This document shows positions 28,901 through 37,911 of a stretch of 64,000 nt of DNA, one piece after another (positions within the stretch are counted from its first letter, which is position 1; the number at the start of each line of letters is the position of its first letter). Location: assembly GCF_964355755.1 (NCBI RefSeq), contig NC_092670.1, positions 23,435,201 through 23,499,200 on the forward strand, given 5' to 3'. This DNA comes from Antedon mediterranea. Its lineage: Eukaryota > Echinodermata > Crinoidea > Comatulida > Antedonidae. The notes under the pieces are model-generated. The model worked only from the letters and a program-made list of their open reading frames with translations. It was not told where the DNA came from and did not search any database. Made by a program: the position numbers and the translations under genes.

Positions 28901-31900
28901 TCAGTTTCAGTATAAATATTTCATAATTGTTTAAAGGGTCTCATGTTGAATAAACACTATTAAAAAAAAAACTATTACAAGGAAATCAGAAAAAAATGTA
29001 TACCTTCTTTGTTTTTTGAAAATCCAAATACTTTTAAATTCTGCTGTTTAATGTCATCACAGGATCCAATAATTATTGATAATCTATCTAAATATATTTA
29101 TCATGCTTAAGTTAAGATATACGTTTGCTTAGAGAACAAAATTAATTAATTCATTTATCTTGTGACCATAAATTGCTTTATTTTTCAATGTAATTATTAT
29201 TTTGTTAATTACTAGGGGCCAGAGGCCTAAAGTAAATAAAGTCAGGCGATAAGCCTGAATGAATGAAATGAATGAATAAACACTATAAATGTCACCATGT
29301 GTCTCCAAAAGCAAATAATTGTGTTTGAGAATATCTTGACGTTTTGATGTTTCTTTTTGAGTACCGCAGACATACCTTACTAATAATGTCTTTAAATTAC
29401 ATGTATCATTAAAATGTATTGTAAATCCTATATACTATTTTTTTTTCTAGCCTGATGTGCAATCGTGGCTTCGAATTCTTGATCTCCAAGCCTACTACAA
29501 CACACTAATATCAAATGGTTATGACCAGGTTGAGTACCTGCATGACATGACATGGGAAGACCTTCAAGAGATTGGTATCATCAGACTGGGTCACCAGAAG
29601 AAGTTCATGCTGGCACTGAGACGTCTACGGGAGATCAAGAAGCATGAGAAGCATGCACTGGATGCTGCATCTTTTGAAGACTTAACCATGGATACACCAA
29701 CAGCACAGAAACTCACCAGCTCACCTTCTTTTGAAAATGTGACAATTACTGTTCGACAAAAGTCAGCAATCCAAGGAAGTCTGGAAAGCATTGGGAGTGA
29801 TATCTCAAATATATCTGGTGGATCTCTTGGATCTAAAGGGTCAAATGACAGTTATCCTCGTAAATTAATGCTACAAAGAAATCCAAACATGGCTGCGAAC
29901 AATCAAGTAGTCTCTTCTTATGTTCCTTGTATGACAACAGTCAAATCATCTCCAACAAAGGTGTTTACAGGACCACCTGAGAAAGACATCCCAGAGGAAC
30001 ATGATGCAGAGAGTGTTTATCAAAATGTGTCATTCTCTACATTCAAGCAATCAAGCGGTGGATCTCCAAAAGCAGTAGCAACTCCAGTACCTCCAAGATC
30101 TTCTAGTATGGATAGTCCTGACATGGTTCACAGAAATTCTTTTGGCAGTAGTAGCACATCATCTGGTGCTTCTGATCAAGGTTCTTTGAAAAACTTGAAA
30201 GAAAATCCATATGCAATCCCAAAACGTGGCAACTCTATGCACTCAATATCCGACAAACCTCTGATGACTGCAACAATAGGTCGCAGAAAATCTTTAAAAC
30301 AATTTAAAGCTGCACTTGATAATGGAACTGCAATTGATGCTTTGCGATCAACGCAAGTACCAGGCTATGCCACAATCAAACGAACACCCTCTAGACGAAC
30401 TGATCCTGTAAGATTACATCGGCACTTATCTCAAGAAAGAGATGACCAAAATCTTCACAGGCCACCATCTAGTGGAAGTTTGACTAGTGACATAGTAATA
30501 GATCAATCAGACAATGCATCACTTGACAACAGTAGTCTTCCAGATGTAACACAATCTGGAGAGGGTGATGGAAATATTAGAGGAAGTCCTGTTCATACAT
30601 TGAACAGAACCTTAAGTAATGGTGACCTTAATATTGGTGATGGCAGCAGCATTGTCCCAGCAAGCTTTCACTCTGCCAAACAACAATACCACGATCATAC
30701 TAATGCAAAAGGATCACTTCCAAATTATTATCAAACATTAAGAAGACCTCCCAGAAAGCCTCAGCCACTTGCTGATGATTTCCGTCCTCGATCTCGTTCT
30801 TTTACAGACAATGATGAACACATGCAGTCTCCAGTCAGAAAGAGTCCACCGGTCTCTTTTAGACCATCATCAAGCGAAGGAATCGATAAAAACCAATTAA
30901 ACAGAGAGGAACAACAACATAGTTTTCACACACAAAAGAATGTTTCAGCAGAAGAACAGAAAGTTCCAAACAATGATTCTCCATTTAAAAAACCATTCCC
31001 ACCGCCACCTATTGCCTTAAAACCTGTACAACATCAAACTCAAACTATTGCCAACAATGTTGAGTGCAGTGATCAATCCAAACAACCATCACCTCCTTTG
31101 AACGGGTCAAGAGAACAGCAAAGTAGTCAATCAAAGCCACCCATTGCGGCAATGGGGATAAACCTTAAACAGAAACAAATTAATAATGCAATAAAGCAAC
31201 AGCAGCAGAAGTTGGAAAAACAACAGCAACAATTACAGCAACAAAAAGAACAGCAGCAACAAAAGATACAACAAATGCACCAACAGCAACAAATGCAATA
31301 TCAGCAACAGCAGGAACAACAGGTGCAACATCAACAACAGCAACATATGCTGAAACAGCAAGATATACAGCAACAGCAACAACATATACAGCAACAACAA
31401 CAGATAAAACATCAGCAACAGATGGAACAGCAACAACATATGCTGAAACAACAACAGATACAAAATCAGCAACAACAACATATAAAGCAACAACAGATAC
31501 AACATCAGCAACAGATGCAACAGCAGATACAACAGCAACAAAAGCAAATACAACAACAAATGCAGCATCAGCAGCATGTGCAACACCATCATATTCAGCA
31601 AAAACAACAACAAATACAACAGCAACATGAACAACAAAAGCGACAACATCAAGAGTTTCTTCAGCAAAGGCATCAACAACAATTACAGAAAGATCAACAA
31701 CAACAACAACAAAGAGCACAACAGCAACATAAAGAATCACAGCAACAGAGTCATCAACACTTGCACCAGCAACATCAACAACATAGAGAATCACAGCAAC
31801 AGAGCCATAAACATTACTTGCAACAGCAACATCAACAACAAATGCAACATGAACAGCATTTAGAAAAACAACACAAAGATCAACAGATACATAAGCAACA

Positions 31901-34053
31901 ACAAAATGTACAAAGTCATCCGCAATATACACAGCATCAGCAAATGCAGCAACATCAACAAAATATAGAAAAACAACAACAAATACAGAAACACATTTCA
32001 GACCAGGTTGAAACAAATCAAACAAGAAAAGTACCTGGATTCCGTGTGTCATCATTTGGAAAAAACACTAACCCACCAAAGAAACCAACTCGTAATAATT
32101 CTCTACGTCTGGAATTAGTGACTGCACCAAGTACAGTTCCACCAAAACCTACACTTGTTCAGGTTAATCATAGCCCAAGTGACCAATATGCAAATAGGCC
32201 AAAACATTTGCATAATGAACATAAAAGTAATCCAACAGATTTGCATAGTCAACCATTACATTTGCATAAACCTAACCAGCAACCAATGGATTCAAACATC
32301 TTGAATTATGATAAGGAAAAAGAGCAGGCTCATATGAATAATGTTCAACCTAACATAGGTGCTAATTTGCATAAGCCGTTTGTTAAACAAAGGACTTCAC
32401 CTGCACAACAGTATAATGAAATAAGAAATATATCCAGAAGTGATGACTCAACACATCGGCAAAATGTAGAAGCAGTTAAAAAACATGGGGATAAAAATAA
32501 ATCGAAATCATCACCCAAAAAGACATTGAAACCTGATAATAAATGCAACTTGTCTAGTGATGACGAGGAAGGTATTCACAGACCTAAGACTGCTAACCTT
32601 GGTGCTAATGATACAGACACTGTTTTACGTTTACATTCACCTAAACATCGACATTATTCTGATGCAAGCTCCAAAAAGAGCTTCATTCCAGAAGTGCCCA
32701 AACCACCATTTGTACCGGCAATTGCCTCACCAGCTAAAACTGGTGACCAGGATCAAACAAAATTACTTGTCAGAGAACCAAGTGTAGATTTGTACTCTGC
32801 AGACTTTGACCAGTTGGATGGCATGGATGATGCAGTGGAATCAGATAGTAGTGATAATGTGGATCTTTTGTCAGGTTTTGAGAATGAAAACACTGATACA
32901 ATCAAGAAACAGCCAACAAAACAGGTTATAAAAGATATTCCATTTGAGGATTCACCAGGAGACATACAATCCGGACATTCTGTTGGTGCAGGTAACTTGC
33001 TTTTCACTTGTGTTTTCATAGAATGTCAGCCTAATGTTGCCTCCTTCTCTCCCATTTTACTCCTTTTTATTATATTCCATTGTATTTCATTTCATTTTTA
33101 TTTCATTTTACTCCATTTCATTTTATTCCATTTCAGTCAATTTCATTCCATTCCACTACATTTCAGCATTCGCTAAATTATATTATTCTTAATTTCTATA
33201 AAGAAAATGATCATTTTTCATCAAATCTATCACACTTTTTAAGCTTGTCTACACTATCAAACTTTGTCACAACAAAATGTGATGTGCCCATATGGACATG
33301 ATCATGTCATATCACTACAATATTTGGGCATATCACTACCATATTTGAGCTCATAACATAACACAGCTCATTTTGTGTAGATAGAGCTTTATGTTATGGA
33401 ATTTGTAAGCTAAAATTAATTTTGTATTGCTATTTCTAGATCTTGAAGATCTTGAAACTCTACTACTACGAGGAGAAAACAGCAGCCAGAATGTGTCAAT
33501 ATCGTCGTTAGATTTTCCACCTCCACCTTCAGATATTATTGATTATTCAGACTTGAATATACCTGATGATGACCTGCCTCTACCTCCACCACCGTCACAT
33601 CTTCTTCCTCCTGTGTAAGTATCTTCATTTCTTTCAATTTTTTTTTACTGTATAATAAACTTAAGTGACCTGAGGTAATACTGTAATAACTATAATAATA
33701 ATGATATAAAAAAAGTAAGTGTGTGGATGGAGGCCATACTAAGTTTAAAAAACTTTAAGGCATGGTCGCCAGTTAAAATAAGAGTTACAAAAAAAATGAT
33801 TAGGAGAGAGAAAAGAAAAATGTATGCACCTAGCAAGTATTGTTGGTGTTGCTGATAGGAAGAGATGCTTAAGATTATAATGTTGTTGTTGCTTTATTGA
33901 AGTATTGTTTTTCTCCTTTATTTGTTTATTTTAAATGTTTGGTTTTCTTTGTTTAGTCCTGGTGCAGCAGGACCTGAACAAGATGATGTGTTCGATGACA
34001 TTCAGTCAATGTTTACAAACTTAGCAGAGGATTTAGCAAGTATGATGAAATAA
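1985..34053 (+). CDS. CASKIN: Caskin-family scaffold protein (ankyrin-SH3-SAM-SAM), 5' end outside the window
   Basis: Synaptic/cytoplasmic scaffold homologous to vertebrate CASKIN1/2. Sixteen exons join in frame: 1985-2093, 2978-3086, 4292-4386, 8171-8288, 22158-22208, 23574-23741, 25168-25301, 26650-26776, 27106-27281, 27420-27534, 27796-27869, 28166-28276, 28701-28802, 29451-32991, 33440-33614, 33957-34053. They give about 1,766 residues ending in TAA. Order seen: last ankyrin repeats ([32 protein letters not shown]), an SH3 domain split over exons 3-4 ([15 protein letters not shown]), a Ser/Pro-rich linker, SAM1 in exons 12-13 ([23 protein letters not shown]), SAM2 opening exon 14 ([25 protein letters not shown]), a Gln/His-rich tract, Pro-rich stretches, and a short C-terminal helix ([13 protein letters not shown]) like the Caskin tail. 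The mammalian CASK-binding motif between SH3 and SAM1 is not visible, so CASK binding should not be assumed. The upstream ankyrin exons must lie left of the window. Confidence 0.93.
2094..2977 (+). other. Caskin intron
   Basis: Intron between two ankyrin exons. It contains an unrecognised moderately GC-rich block at about 2215-2350 and, at 2796-2901, a 106-bp segment bounded by a 9-bp inverted repeat (GGACTTGTT / AACAAGTCC) enclosing a hairpin with a CTGATG...GAAAC motif on the minus strand (see findings). Confidence 0.5.
3143..4172. repeat. 54-bp minisatellite in a Caskin intron, about 19 copies
   Basis: Tandem units of 54 bp around CCTGTAGACAACCTGTATAC plus GGTCAGGGCAGAGATATAGA. As 54 is divisible by 3, long open frames exist on both strands (for example an 18-residue periodic frame on the minus strand, 3141-4202). 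These are by-products of the repeat, which lies between the ankyrin and SH3 exons. Copies alternate between CTGGTCAGGG and CTTTTCAGGG variants, suggesting higher-order units. Confidence 0.9.
4452..4586. repeat. 15-bp tandem repeat, 9 copies, fused to a MITE end
   Basis: Nine exact copies of TAGAGTAAAGCTCTG. The array runs directly into the left end of the MITE at 4578-4725, and the unit contains that MITE's terminal AAAGCTCTG, so it probably arose by amplification of the transposon terminus. Confidence 0.9.
4578..4725. mobile_element. Short palindromic MITE (AAGCTCTGTCTACACTATCAA family), copy 2
   Basis: Left end AAAGCTCTGTCAAGACTATC, right end TTTGATAGTGCAGACAGAGC, with inner GTGATGTGCCCAAAATATGG and TATATGGGCACATCACATTT. 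The centre is inverted relative to copy 1, as expected of a near-palindrome. Confidence 0.8.
4726..8170 (+). other. Caskin intron splitting the SH3 domain
   Basis: No exon seen. Holds a dispersed CAGTAGAACCTCTATTAAGG-like repeat relic at about 4830-4965 (shared phrase TTCCCCTTGTTCATTTCAT with 25009-25026). Also a possible hAT-like end CAGTGGCGGATCCAG at 5410 with a second GGCGGATCCA at 5635, and a diverged direct duplication at 6335-6700. Confidence 0.5.
6335..6700. repeat. Diverged direct duplication, about 180-bp period
   Basis: The phrase ACCTAGGCACTATACA...CTATACTCAACATAA...AATAATCAA..GGAC occurs at about 6340-6395 and again at 6521-6575. Both copies are followed by AACTAAGCCTAAC / AACTGAACCTAAC, AAGTTAGTG and TGTGTGGT-type tails. 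Two units of an unidentified element or a local tandem duplication. Confidence 0.7.
8425..8790. repeat. 27-bp minisatellite, about 13-14 copies
   Basis: Tandem units of 27 bp (TGATATATACTGTATACGG plus AGGGAGGG), with degenerate copies on both flanks (8383-8425 and 8790-8845). The unit contains the palindrome TATATACTGTATA. It begins 137 bp downstream of the second SH3 exon. Open frames on both strands through it are repeat artefacts. Confidence 0.93.
9234..9410. mobile_element. 177-bp MITE with roughly 50-bp terminal inverted repeats
   Basis: The left end reads GCTTGGTTCCCACTTGAACG then AACGCAAGGACGTAAATGCAACGCAAG; the right end is its near-complement (CTTGCGTTGCGTTACGTCCTTG...CAGTGGGAACCACGC). 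The core carries AACCAATGACAAGCG and the reverse-complementary CTTGTGATTGGTCAATT. Superfamily and target duplication not resolved. Confidence 0.85.
10846..11235. repeat. Pyrimidine-rich minisatellite, about 19-bp unit
   Basis: Imperfect tandem units around ACCAGCCCTACCTCCTCCC; neighbouring variants drop or replace CTCC. The plus strand is almost pure C/T/A, giving a spurious Pro/Thr/Ser-rich frame at 10799-11278. Lies in an intron. Confidence 0.9.
11885..12078 (-). mobile_element. tRNA-derived SINE, copy 1 (minus strand)
   Basis: On the minus strand a tRNA-like head with A box (GGTTGGTGGTTAACATGCC) and B box (GGGTTCAATCC) is followed by a non-tRNA body ending GGCGACTTACTGATAA. The body matches the copy at 48481-48716 along its length (shared AGGGAGTGGAGTTGAAAGAG and TCGCCAATTACA.GATGGATAAA on the plus strand). 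The anticodon-arm region CCTTCCAA resembles tRNA-Gly(TCC), but that assignment is tentative. Confidence 0.82.
13577..14203. mobile_element. 627-bp piggyBac-like MITE, TTAA-flanked, copy 1
   Basis: Flanked by TTAA at 13573-13576 and 14204-14207, the piggyBac superfamily target duplication. Ends are AGACCCCTTCCCTGC and the complement of AGCCCCCTTCCCTACG. The body holds GCCTAGCCTAGCTAGGCTTAG-like palindromes, CGATCGATCG and a GCGGGCCGCTATAA block. No transposase frame, so non-autonomous. A copy of identical length lies inverted at 44150-44776. Confidence 0.88.
15309..15475. mobile_element. Short palindromic MITE (AAGCTCTGTCTACACTATCAA family), copy 3
   Basis: Ends TAAGCTCTGTCTGCACTATC and GATAGTGTAGAGAGAGCTTA. 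The core has GTGATGTGCCCCTATACAGT, a duplicated TATCACTACTATATTTTGG / ATCACTACCATATTTGGG block and GGGCACATCACA. Inside the long Caskin intron. Confidence 0.88.
20945..21195. repeat. Relic of the dispersed CAGTAGAACCTCTATTAAGG repeat
   Basis: CAGTAGGACCCTCCTTCAGG at the left and CCAACCTCTATTAACGGGAC at the right match the family best seen at 24770-25040. The two parts sit about 200 bp apart in opposite halves of the unit. Confidence 0.45.
22209..23573 (+). other. Caskin intron carrying the polypurine array
   Basis: Between the 51-bp exon 22158-22208 and the exon at 23574. Dominated by the polypurine minisatellite at 22657-23375, followed by a short CCCTAACCCTAACC at 23389-23402. No exon seen. 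Confidence 0.6.
22657..23375. repeat. Polypurine minisatellite (GGAGAGTAGGGGGAGAT), about 720 bp
   Basis: Tandem units of 13-19 bp built from GGAGAGTAGGGG plus GAGAT, GAGGGAGGGTGAT or GAGAGAGGGTGAT. The plus strand is almost free of C for about 700 bp and contains runs of four or five G at short intervals. It ends 198 bp before the exon at 23574. The minus-strand Pro/Ser-rich frame (22616-23386) is an artefact. Confidence 0.92.
23742..25167 (+). other. Caskin intron
   Basis: AT-rich with no exon seen. The only structured part is the duplicated dispersed repeat at 24770-25040. Confidence 0.55.
24770..25040. repeat. Dispersed repeat (CAGTAGAACCTCTATTAAGG family), two tandem copies
   Basis: Two units of about 125 bp: CAGTAGAACTCCTATTAAGA...GTCCCCTTAATAGGGG...ATGTTTGCCATAGTGT and CAGTAAAGCTTCTATTAAGG...GTCCCCTTTTATAGGG...ATGTTGACCATAGTGT. 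Each unit contains an internal inverted repeat (ATTAAGGGGACA / TGTCCCCTTAAT). Diverged relatives lie at about 4830, 8850, 20945, 26228 and 42734. Confidence 0.75.
25332..25486. mobile_element. Short palindromic MITE (AAGCTCTGTCTACACTATCAA family), copy 4
   Basis: Begins 30 bp after the Caskin exon ending at 25301. Ends TTAAGTCTACACTATCAAAC and GTTGATAGTGTGGACAGAGC. The core has a duplicated GATATGCCCAAACATG.TAGT block and TATATGGGCACATCACATTT. Confidence 0.88.
25588..25650. repeat. Possible retroposon 3' tail
   Basis: AATGCGCCTTGACA...AAGGCGCAATATAAAT is a short hairpin followed by TATGTATGTATGTAATAAATA, resembling the AAGGCGCTATATAAAT tails of many LINE/SINE 3' ends. Only the tail is recognisable. 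Confidence 0.35.
26392..26560. mobile_element. MITE with CACACCTGTTCCGGCAC ends, copy 1
   Basis: About 169 bp. Left end AAGGATGTTTCACACCTGTTCCGGCAC, right end its near-complement finishing AAGACCCTT. Inner phrase AACGTCAATGTT is mirrored by AACATTGATATTTGAT. A second copy with the same inner phrase lies at 37570-37739. Confidence 0.85.
28803..29450 (+). other. Caskin intron between SAM1 and SAM2
   Basis: AT-rich 648-bp intron with no exon, RNA gene or clear repeat beyond an ATGAATGAAATGAATGAATA microsatellite at about 29260. Confidence 0.5.
31180..32005 (+). repeat. Gln/His-rich coding tract in Caskin
   Basis: About 275 codons inside exon 14, mostly CAA/CAG with interspersed His, Met, Ile and Lys (periodic HQQQ.QQQHM-type units). 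It is in frame with SAM2 upstream and the Pro-rich tail downstream. Mixed CAA/CAG use argues for an old, interrupted tract rather than a pure CAG expansion. The region downstream of the SAMs is Pro-rich in vertebrate Caskins, so this is a lineage-specific low-complexity insertion by comparison with what I know of the family. Confidence 0.9.
33045..33170. repeat. TTCATTTCATT-type simple repeat
   Basis: Degenerate pentamer array (TTCATT, TTCCAT, TTTCATTTTA) directly after the exon 14 donor at 32991. It lets the exon 14 frame read through to 33176, so an end there would be an intron-retention artefact. Confidence 0.75.
33240..33390. mobile_element. Short palindromic MITE (AAGCTCTGTCTACACTATCAA family), copy 5
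   Basis: Left end AAGCTTGTCTACACTATCAA, inner TGTGATGTGCCCATATGGAC and duplicated ATATTTGGGCATATCACTAC; right end TTTGTGTAGATAGAGCTT. Lies in the Caskin intron before exon 15. Confidence 0.85.
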
Positions 34054-34129
34054 CAGTGCAAAACTAAGTGGAATATGTGCCAATATTGGTGCCATAAACT
34101 GCCTGTATTTGTGCCATAAACTTCCATAC

Positions 34130-34310
34130 ACCATGCTGCTGGAAGTGCATGTCATGGTTGCCAAGTACATGCCATGACTACTAGAAGTGCATGTCATGGT
34201 TGCCAAGTACATGCCATGACTACTGGAAGTGCATGTCATGGTTACCAAGTAAATGCCATGACTACTGGAAGTGCATGTCATGGTTGCCAAGTGCATGCCA
34301 TACTGTGGGT
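34130..34310. repeat. 42-bp tandem repeat in the Caskin 3' UTR, about 4 copies
   Basis: Units around TGGAAGTGCATGTCATGGTT and GCCAAGTACATGCCATGACT, starting 77 bp after the stop codon. The unit contains CATG words at regular spacing and imperfect complementarity (GCATGTCATGG / CCATGACATGC) that could fold in RNA. Confidence 0.88.
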
Positions 34311-34910
34311 GTGGTTCTGTGTGACTGCTACAAGCAGTCACACAGCAAACCTTTGTAAGTGGAAAGAATGTAGAATTTATGATAATTAAAATGATATCAA
34401 TTGCTGAATAAATACTGACCTGATGAACAGAAAATGTTACTACCATGATGAAAGACTTGGTGAACCAGTCAGACTTTGGGAGACCAGTAGCATCCACTAG
34501 TTTCTTTCTCCACATTCTTAGTTAGTGGAGAAGTTCGCCATCACAAGGAAACATTAAAAGTATTTGTTACTGACCTTATGGCATGACCAGAAAGATTCAG
34601 TCAACATGTGTCTATTTTACTATGTTTTTATTACAAGCCAAAATAATTTGTGGATACAAGATCAAGGAAGCAACATGTACTAATAATCTGCAAGAGAAAC
34701 TTCAGAAATTGTTTCTGTTTGAGAAAAAAATATTTTATGTTATGGTTATAGTTAGTTGCAGAAGGCATTGTAAAATTATATTATAACCAGTGCAATTTTT
34801 AAAATGAAAATATCTTATATTTATCATGACGGTTGCTATTGGAAGTAGGTGACTAATAGCAATTTAACTTGGATTAAACGATCTCAAAGTCTCTCATACA
34901 GTAAACAGTA

Positions 34911-35427
34911 GGGACTTTTAGATTGAGTGAATGTGCACACAAAGGTAGACAACTTTTCTCGTCGACAGATATAAAAACTTTTAGATTAAGTGGACATTTA
35001 CAATGACATGCCAGTCAACTTATGACGTAATGGAAGTACAGTCTTAGGCCAGGCTAAGTGTGTAGCTTAGTCCTAGCCAAGATTCTTAATTTTCTGAACG
35101 AAGGCTGGCGTCCTAGTGATAAGACGCAGGCCATAACCTGTATTATTGAAAGCTTTATTTAAAATAAAGAATACAAATCAATAATTTGCAAATATAATTT
35201 GATTGAAATTCACCTTACTACATTCTCAGAAAATCATCCCGAGATTCTCGGGCATGATTTTGGGTAAGCATTTGCAGCGTCATTTATTACATCATACGTC
35301 CACTGGTACTCATGTTCGAGAGAGAATGTCAAAATGCCACTGAACAAGCGCACCAGTTGCCTAGCGCATATCATAAAAATTAATAGCGGTTGACATACAG
35401 TAGTCGACTTGAAAATCTAAAAGTCTC
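34911..35427. mobile_element. TA-flanked MITE, about 517 bp
   Basis: Flanked by TA at 34909-34910 and 35428-35429, the Tc1/mariner-type target. Ends GGGACTTTTAGATTGAGT and the complement of GAGACTTTTAGATTTTCAAG. An internal third copy ACTTTTAGATTAAGTGG occurs at about 34977. No transposase frame. Confidence 0.7.
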
Positions 35428-37569
35428 TATTGACTTCAGACAGACTACAAATATGTTGAAAAAAACATATCACATTTGTATCAAAACAAATTCATTCATA
35501 ACCAAGCAATCTCTTGTTTCAAAAACCGGTATAAAACATCATTTGGGTCTGCGCCAAGAATCTTTTAAGGCAATTCCACTTACCTTTTAAAGTTTATAGT
35601 TTTCTAATCAAGAGAGTTTATTTGTGTCGATGTCAATGAAATTTCTTTGCTAATTGATTTGAAAATGGTCAACTATGCAGTCCAAATTTGAGGTGCTTTT
35701 AAATTGATTGATACTTTGCTCATTTGTTAATATGGAACAAATTGTTGTCCGATTCAATATTTAAGTTGTCGTCGTCTTTTTAATCCAGACCAAAACACTT
35801 TTTATTAAGAATAGTCTCATTCATCCAGACCAATAAATATTTGTTAAAGACTACAGTATTTTGTAAATTTGTCAACTCCAGTCACAGATCAAAAAAGCGT
35901 TCCACAATGGAGAGGGACCATTAAATAAGCCAAATCTCATACGCCAGTTCAAAGTTAACCCACTACTTAGTCACGCACCACTATATCTGAGAATATTCTT
36001 ATACAAACTTTGTATGCAAAAAAAAAGACAATTGCCATTAATAATAATTTAATAAAAACTGTTACGTACTGTCATTGACAAAAATATTTAAGTTATTATT
36101 TTGAACATTAAAATACAGGACCATTTTGAGGAGTCCTGTTTGATGTCATTTTGCTGCTGCTTGTTGACCCTCTAGTAATTTAATAGTATGTCTATATCTA
36201 AAACATACCTTATGTATTGTATTCAAAGGTGTATATTTAAAACAGTAGATACTATAAAAAAAACGGCAGTTTGAATATGGGTAAATTATTGCTTTACATT
36301 ATTGTAATATTGTACATTTATACTATAGTTTTTGCACAAATTACTTACGAAGATGTAATTTAAAATTGCTCTTTCTGTCTAAACAGTATTTTTACTTTAA
36401 TTTTATCAAAGTAATTTTTTATTTTATTGTTTATAAATACAAATTTGTTTTATACCGACAAATGTCTTCTAATTTTTGAGAAAAAAATACATATAAAGAT
36501 ATACTGTATTAGTTTGTACAAATGTAAAATAAAATATTAGTGTAGGAAATATGTATAGAAACAGGTGGATAAGATTTTGTATTCATATACATTCATACAC
36601 ATTATAGAATAAGGTATGTGTATGAATAAGGTCTTTTTCTCACAAATTATGTATAGTGTACTGTAAAATTGACAAAATGTGAAAAATGGTAAAATTGTAT
36701 TGTTTTGTTCACATACACATGTTAAACCTTGGTTTCTTGTGCATAACAATGAATAAATACAGTTACAAAATTGTTCCCAAAAGTTGAAAAGAAATGTATT
36801 AATTTCAAGTGAATGTTTTATTAATATTGCCTATTGGATTAATGTTGCTGAACAGTCTTACCTGTTTAACCACATGTGTTCTTAATGGTTGCTTTTGTAA
36901 GGTTGAGCTGGGTTGGTATGGGGAGACACAAGGGACAAAACAACTATTTCACATAAACAAAAATGTATCATTTTACTGGTTGACCTTACTGATATACAAC
37001 CCAGTAATATTAGTACTGTATTACAGTATATTCATGTATTTCTATTTCTTACTTACCTTTACAAACCAACTGTGTACCATATGTGTAGGGCCCTAAATGT
37101 TGTCACCATACCACTTCACCAAACTTTTTTTTAATTGTATTTTTACACCCGATGATGGTGTAACTTTGTAAATATGTTAAATAAGACGTTAAACCGTGAT
37201 CAGTTATTTAAGCAAATCCTTGCACTATTTTGAATTATGTGAAAATATGAACAACGAAAATAAAGTGGAGAAATGTTACGTTATTTATTGTGTGTTTTAT
37301 TTGCCGCAGAGAAAACATATACTGTAACACCTAATTCATTATTACGATAACCAGTATGCTCTTGTATGCTCTGATATGATGAATTTCTAACCCAGCACTT
37401 GTTTGATTGGTTTTAGAACATTCTGAACAGGGTTTGTTCTTGTTGCCCAATAAAAAAAAAAGACACATGAGAACAATGATTAATTATTCCAATAGTTGAC
37501 TTTTATTCTTTTTAGGTCCTTTTTTTGGTTACAATAAAATAACTTGCTAAAATTTGTTTTTATTGAATA

Positions 37570-37739
37570 AAGGGTCTTTCACACCCATTCCATCACGATT
37601 CTGGTGCGACGGCAAATTGAACGTCAATGTTCCGTTTTCATGATGCTCCACATGGCTATGCGCGGATGGATATGCTGGTAGCAGCATGAAAAAGAAACAT
37701 TGATGTTTGATTTGATATGCCGGAACAGGTGTCCAAGCT
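37570..37739. mobile_element. MITE with CACACCTGTTCCGGCAC ends, copy 2
   Basis: Left end AAGGGTCTTTCACACCCATTCC, right end CCGGAACAGGTGTCCAAGCT, inner AACGTCAATGTTCCGTTTTC and AACATTGATGTTTGAT, matching 26392-26560. Lies about 170 bp downstream of the coilin stop. Confidence 0.82.
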
Positions 37740-37911
37740 AAGTTAAAATAAAGCATTTAAAGTGCATATTCATGTACTGTACAGTATCTTGCCTTTTAAT
37801 ACATGATTCTTCATTTGCGTGACACTACCCTGTCAATAATTATGGCAGCAAAACCAATGTTGATGTTTTTGCGGATACCTTGCAAGTTGGTCAAACCTAG
37901 AATTCCATTTT

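Larger units (their letters stand above)
34054..37911. other. Caskin 3' UTR and space between the convergent Caskin and coilin genes
   Basis: No coding exon recognised. AATAAA occurs on the plus strand at 34407 and 37259, among other places, so the Caskin transcript end cannot be fixed. Contains the 42-bp repeat, a TA-flanked MITE (34911-35427) and a CACCTGTTCCGG MITE copy (37570-37739). The rest is AT-rich. Confidence 0.5.

Noticed and set aside
31180-32055. 291-residue Val/Ala-rich minus-strand frame opposite the Caskin Gln tract
   Set aside because: Antisense shadow of CAA/CAG codons; the sense frame is continuous with SAM2.
33000-33176. Caskin ending in the frame extension to 33176
   Set aside because: A good donor at 32991 and in-phase exons at 33440 and 33957, encoding the conserved Caskin tail, show this is intron read-through.
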